A stretch of DNA of 64,000 nt from Erythroxylum novogranatense. Lineage: Eukaryota; Streptophyta; Magnoliopsida; Malpighiales; Erythroxylaceae. Made by a program: the position numbers and the translations under genes. The stretch is taken from the NCBI GenBank assembly GCA_029891385.1, contig CM057235.1, positions 10,349,001-10,413,000 of the forward strand, given 5' to 3'. A model generated the notes under the pieces. It worked only from the letters and a program-made list of their open reading frames with translations, did no database searches and had not been told where the DNA came from. Of this stretch, positions 60,201 through 64,000 are shown piece after piece (positions within the stretch are counted from its first letter, which is position 1; every line of letters begins with the position of its first letter).

Positions 60201-63200
60201 TGGCACTTTTGTTGACACTTTTCTAGTAATTTCTGCAGTAACATTCATTATTGAATTCTCTGTACTTTGTGGTTCAAGCATCACAGTTCATCTACTTTCT
60301 TTAGCTCTGACAAGTGAGATTGTCATCACTTAGTGATGAGACTTCTTCTTTTCCTAAAATTTGCGATCATATTTGATCAAACTAAGGATTCAGGCCTGTA
60401 AGAAAATCATACACCCTAGTCTTTTCAGTAAAAGATTTTACTTTAACAAAACAATTACTACACTCTAGGCCAACAGTTCTATAGATATCCAATTCCTACC
60501 ACTAACTTTGCAATAGATTGGCATATTTGTGATTAATTTCCCTCTTTGCCTTGTTGTTCTAGTTTTTACCTTCATTTCATACACTTGAGCAACATCCTTA
60601 GCCTTGGAGTAAGTTTGTCGAATAACCTCTCAAATCTCTTTTGTTGTTGGCAGAAACATACAAGTGTCACTAATTTCAGGTGTCATAGAACACCGAAGCA
60701 ATGACATAATAAGAGAGTCCTCTGCATCCCAAGCTTCGAAACTTGATTCTCCTTGCTTGAGACTAGTTCCCAATAGGTGACTCAGTTTTCCTTTACCTCC
60801 GAGGATGGTTTGTACTAGTTAAGGTCACTTTAGATAGTTCTTACCATTCAATCAGTGTGTCGTTATAATATTTGGAAGCTAATCTTTTGATTGAACTTCT
60901 TTAGAATTTTAGGTGGGTTAGTGATAGAATTAATTTCTGCAATTTCAGACATGGCTTTTGTTACTAGAGTTTAAATTAGCTGAGGCTATGATTAGGGTTT
61001 AAAGCAAAAAAGAAATCACAGTAATGAAAAGGAATAGAGTTTGGTTGGAAAAGTGCAACAATGAAGGTTGCACGATGACTAGAGATCACAGCAATAGAGG
61101 CTGCTCGAAGTTGCAATGACAGCAGCTATAAAATTTTCCTCAAAAACCCAAAAGCTCTTATACCATGAGGAAAACATAGGAGAAAAGACTCATCTTATTG
61201 TGAACAATGTACAGGGTATTTATATTTTCCAAAAAAAGTGTATAGGGCATTTATACACATAGAGCCTGCACACCTAAAAGAGAAAATAAAAACCTTCCTA
61301 AATTTACCACCTAAAACATATGAATCCCACTAATTATGGAATCCCACTAACTGGGGAATATATAATCTTCACACTGAATAGGCACACCTAAACGGGCTGA
61401 CCAAAAAAATCCTTTTTACATATCTAAAGAAAATAGTTAGTACTCATCAAACTAATAAATTACCTACAAATTTTTTGTTTTATCACGTATGTTCAATCAC
61501 TAACACAATTCTCAATGTCTTCAAAGTGTTTTTGTTTTTCCTTTTTAGAACATAGTCCTCTTTCAAAGTATTCCTTCTAAGCCTTTACTACCAAATCTTG
61601 AGTAGGGAGTCTAACAAACCTACAAGAATCTTTAATTCCCTCCAAAAAAATAACTTAAAACTTTGTTGATAAGTCTGTAGACCTTAATCAATATTCTAAT
61701 AAAGATTTAGAATGCCCGTAGATTGAGCAATTAGTACTATAATTACCAAAAAACTGTCAAGACATAATCCAAGCGAAGAAAGTAAAATGAGATAGTTGAT
61801 CATTGAAATGAAGAGAACTCACAAGAAGCATTTGTCTAGAGGTCATAATATGCACAATCCAAAGCAAGATAATAGACATTATAATGAAGTTAAGCAAATT
61901 TTACCACCTTTCTGGACAATGCTATAAGCATAAGCAAAAAACAATAAAGAAATGACAGATAAATTAATCTAAATCAAATTATGTGAATGTATATTTAGTC
62001 AATGATTCATATGAAGAAACGGGCATGTTAATGACTAATGAGTTTCTTGTTTGGGACATAAAACTGACCTAAAAATTGATTTGCATCGTCAAATTGAAGA
62101 GTCCTATCATCTTGGAGGCAATGATAGGTGAATGAGTTCTTGTATAGATTTTGGCAAGCCGGTACTGTCTGCATAAAGAAAAAATAAGCTATGTGTGAGT
62201 ATATGGCAAATGCTAATCAATAAGCAAACGTTTCATTGCATAAAACTTAATAGGCATGGAAATGAATTACAATGGATGAACATCATAAAGGGCAAAACAA
62301 TGAGGAAATATTTCACATTGAAGGCACTAGAACGAGTGGCAATATGATGTAATTTGTTCCTTCCTTTCCAAACTTGTTCCTTTCACCAATATGTGACTAA
62401 TATCAATTCTAGTGAATCCAAGAGTGTTACCATTGAAACCAAATGAAAGCAATAGTTGCTTCACCTGACATGTAAACTGTGCATTAGAACTAATTCACAA
62501 CCTAAGACGGCTTACACTATGTTCTACATATGAATGTTTATCACAGTAAAGAAAATTTAGTAGTGCAATAAATCAAGTGGAACTTGATGCAACATTTTTT
62601 ATCTAGTATAAACGTAGCCATTTCCTTTTCTTAAGAAATACAGTGCAAGTTTTGACTAAAACCAACAACCTCACCTAAGCATAAAAACATTCAAACATAA
62701 TTTCGAAATATAAATGGAATTGCACACATTTAAATATCCATATTGCACCAAAGCTTTCATCCTAACAAATTTCGAAAAACAAAAGATTCAATAATGTGAT
62801 TAGACCAATAGTCAAACAAGTTCACAGGTAACTAGATAGCATCTATTCAACCAATCATCCCATGGTGACATTGAGGTTAAAGATGACAATTACGTAGCTT
62901 CCCGAATATTAGTGCCTGCAAAGGTCCCTACCGCCCAACAAATATAGAAAGTCTTCTTGAAAATTAGCAATTCAGCATTCATCAGCCAATCCAATCTTGG
63001 TGCATAAAGCATCAACTGATTGTTTATGGGTGTTATCCAATACAATGATCTTCGGTGCCCATCACCAGTTGCCTAAATGGCATTCTCATCCATCATCGGC
63101 AAGCAATGCAATCGTTGACTCTTCTTCAATCTATTAATCTCATTCAGAGTTAGTTTATCCAAACATTGAAAGGCTCAAGATTCCAACTACTCATCCTCAA

Positions 63201-63758
63201 TCACAATTTCTACAGCAGCAGACCACTTGATCGATCTACCCTCTAAATCGTTGTTTCCACAGTACAACGGTTCCCCTGAAATAAAAAAACACTGACCCTA
63301 TCTTCTCCCGACACAAGAACTAAGTTTAAATCACTTAACCATCATCAGATAAACAAACACAGAAATATTCCTGTAACCAAAAAAACTTCCAACCACCTAA
63401 ATATGCACTAAATGAATCCCATCACCGGACCACAAATTCAACGTACATAACGACCAACTCATACAACGATGACACCAAACTAAGCAAAAGTATAGAAAAC
63501 GATAAAGCAAAGAGTTTTTACATTGAGAACGCGAGAAATCCCCTGCGCCTTGAGTAACTCAGAACGGGAAGCGTTGTCGTAGCTACCCAAGTAAAGGAAA
63601 TCTGGCAAGATCTCGGAAGGGAAGGCGCTGATATGGAGGGGAGATTTCTCGGCAGCGTCGGGCATACGGTGGCCGCAAATCCCACAAACCTCGCCTTCCT
63701 CGTACTTGTGGTAGTGCCCACATACTGCACATGGATTCTCTCTTTCTCTCTTCCTCAT
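54283..63758 (-). CDS. IBR5: Dual-specificity protein phosphatase IBR5
   Basis: Five coding exons on the minus strand: 63522-63758, 62069-62168, 55296-55353, 55021-55127 and 54283-54578. All have GT-AG borders, and joined they give an uninterrupted 265-residue frame (Arabidopsis IBR5 is 257). Residues 1-31 hold paired Cys motifs (CAVC at 10-13, CGIC at 25-28), a zinc-ribbon-like N-terminus. The phosphatase domain runs from about 48 (FPSEILPDFLYLGSYDNAS) to 185, with the general-acid candidate D99/D100, catalytic Cys126 in HCMSGRNRSPA and Arg132, then AYLMK and YQWVKERRPSV. The tail is Pro/Phe/Gly-rich. IBR5 is known to dephosphorylate MAP kinase MPK12 and to act in auxin and abscisic acid responses. 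Intron 2 is unusually long (6.7 kb) because of a retrotransposon. The start is the first Met, giving the conserved MRKRERENPC. Confidence 0.95.
55354..55621. other. IBR5 intron 2, part downstream of the retrotransposon
   Basis: Native intron sequence between exon 3 and the copia element, T-rich on the sense strand. Nothing else seen. Confidence 0.6.
57723..58562. mobile_element. 840-bp TG...CA insertion in the copia element
   Basis: The ends are a perfect 16-bp inverted repeat, TGTTAGGCCTCAAGTT (57723-57738) and its complement (58547-58562), with identical 5-bp flanks AAATA (57718-57722 and 58563-58567). Removing it with one AAATA rejoins the copia frame (VPYYF to PFEVYI). A 5-bp duplication with TG/CA ends points to a solo LTR, although 16 bp is long for LTR terminal repeats. 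A + strand frame at 58430-58568 (MESMQEKLPAIETHLTHLDS, coiled-coil-like) resembles a gag N-terminus but may be chance. Confidence 0.75.
58081..58260 (+). mobile_element. Au-type tRNA-derived SINE
   Basis: From GAGGGTCAGCCTTGGAGCAA to a T-rich end, the 180 bp follow the plant Au SINE layout. An A-box region comes first, then a B-box region (GGTCATAAGTTCAAGTC), then AAGGCTACGTACAATTGATG, CCCGACCCATGCAAAGC and GGGAGCCTTGTGCAC. The flanks are an 18-19 bp near-perfect direct repeat, AATTC(C)ATCATCATCAATA, at 58062-58080 and 58261-58278, as expected for LINE-driven insertion. It lies inside the 840-bp insertion. Confidence 0.85.
61421..62068. other. IBR5 intron 2, part upstream of the retrotransposon
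   Basis: Native intron sequence between the copia 5' LTR and exon 2. No further element recognised. Confidence 0.6.
62169..63521. other. IBR5 intron 1
   Basis: 1353 bp between ...CTCAAT|GTAAAA and TTTATGCAG|ACAG (sense strand). No open frame, repeat or RNA gene recognised. Confidence 0.85.
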
Positions 63759-64000
63759 AATCCAAATATCAACGTTCGCTAATCAATCAACCACCAAACC
63801 AACCAAATCAGAGATGCCAAAAGCTTCGGTCTAAGCAAGGCCTCCAAAATATATATTACAAAGAGGATGTTATTTGATGGTGAGAACAACGGAAAAAGTA
63901 GTTATCTTTATCCTTCAATTTGTATGTGACAAGGAACACAGGAGCAGAGCAGATACGAAGGCCTGAGGTTTGGGTATACAGAGAAGAAAGAAGAAGACAA
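63759..64000 (-). promoter_or_regulatory. 5' UTR and proximal promoter of IBR5
   Basis: Upstream of the IBR5 start codon on the minus strand. The leader region is pyrimidine-rich on the sense strand toward the window edge (CTTCTTCTTTCTTCTC, 63980-64000). No clear TATA box was identified. The transcription start is not defined by the sequence alone. Confidence 0.5.

Larger units (their letters stand above)
55818..61142 (-). pseudogene. Ty1/copia gag-pol, decayed
   Basis: A gag start (MSEIAEINSITNPPK) lies near 60950. Integrase is at 59194-58838 (IKEFHSNNAKEYF and TPQQNGVSKRTNDHLLNTIRA), continuing past 58838 into CHHQLSKK-type integrase/RT linker sequence (NLMPKLLGCTTFV, KGYKCYHQLSKKIYVS) to 58563. 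After an 840-bp insertion the RT part runs on at 57553-57176 (LPIALRKGTQEF, FTNLNTI). RNase H is at 56215-56000 (WRSKKQNVVARSSAETEF, then CDTHSVINMAYN). Stops and frameshifts occur throughout, so no protein can be made. Confidence 0.85.
55622..61420 (-). mobile_element. Degenerate Ty1/copia element in IBR5 intron 2
   Basis: Short LTRs at 61166-61420 (255 bp, 5') and 55622-55817 (196 bp, 3') share CTCATCTTATTGTGAACAAT and a CACACCTAA-rich part. An initiator-Met primer site (TGGTATAAGAGC, 61154-61165 on the minus strand) and a polypurine tract (AAGGGGAG, next to 55818) are present. Domain order on the minus strand is gag, integrase, RT, RNase H, as in Ty1/copia. No matching target duplication survives at the ends. 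It is in the same orientation as IBR5. Confidence 0.85.

Noticed and set aside
63518..63765. Two other minus-strand frames at the IBR5 start
   Set aside because: They are alternative-frame shadows of exon 1; only the frame from 63758 matches IBR5 and splices on in frame.

Overview
The window looks like a transposon-rich stretch of a eudicot plant nuclear genome. It is AT-rich, its genes carry GT-AG introns, one gene encodes a clear IBR5 orthologue, the retrotransposons have plant-type primer sites (initiator-Met and tRNA-Asp), and there is an Au-type SINE. I could not name the genus. Only two host genes look intact: a small 79-residue protein that I place, tentatively, with plant mitochondrial complex I accessory subunits (coding 1975-2294, +), and the dual-specificity phosphatase IBR5 (54283-63758, -).

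Layout. 1-912 is the right end of a PIF/Harbinger-type transposon with the tail of its Myb/SANT-like protein. 912-2360 is the small gene with a leader intron. 2990-7166 is a 4.2-kb solo LTR (-) with a perfect 5-bp target duplication. 8624-13060 is an Athila-like element holding only gag. 13504-17022 is the 5' part of a SIRE-type Ty1/copia element, broken in its integrase by an element with 4.35-kb LTRs and only 0.6 kb between them (17023-24452). The second LTR of that element is broken by a Ty3/gypsy element (24453-29548) that keeps its LTR, primer site, gag and the start of protease. Then comes a decayed Mutator-like (MuDR) transposase gene (29549-34500) split by a copia solo LTR (29582-31659). 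34500-37617 is AT-rich with little readable. 37623-52192 is a solo LTR of another family, split by a nearly complete LARD-type non-autonomous retrotransposon (38800-50681; LTRs 4.2 kb, internal 3.5 kb, no coding). 52198-54282 holds MITEs, hairpins and the 3' flank of IBR5.

IBR5 has five coding exons. Its 6.7-kb second intron holds a decayed Ty1/copia element (55622-61420, same strand). That element contains an 840-bp TG...CA insertion with target duplication AAATA (57723-58562), which in turn contains an Au-type SINE with its own long target duplication. The IBR5 reading frame is intact from start to stop.

The most interesting signal is shared by LTRs whose sequences otherwise differ. Six long LTR copies from four families each carry a donor-like AG|GTGRGT followed 633-713 bp later by a C-rich or T-rich tract and CAG acceptor, so a spliced LTR transcript is plausible. 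Each family also carries, inside its LTR, a compact cluster of short CpG-containing palindromes, each family with a different word.
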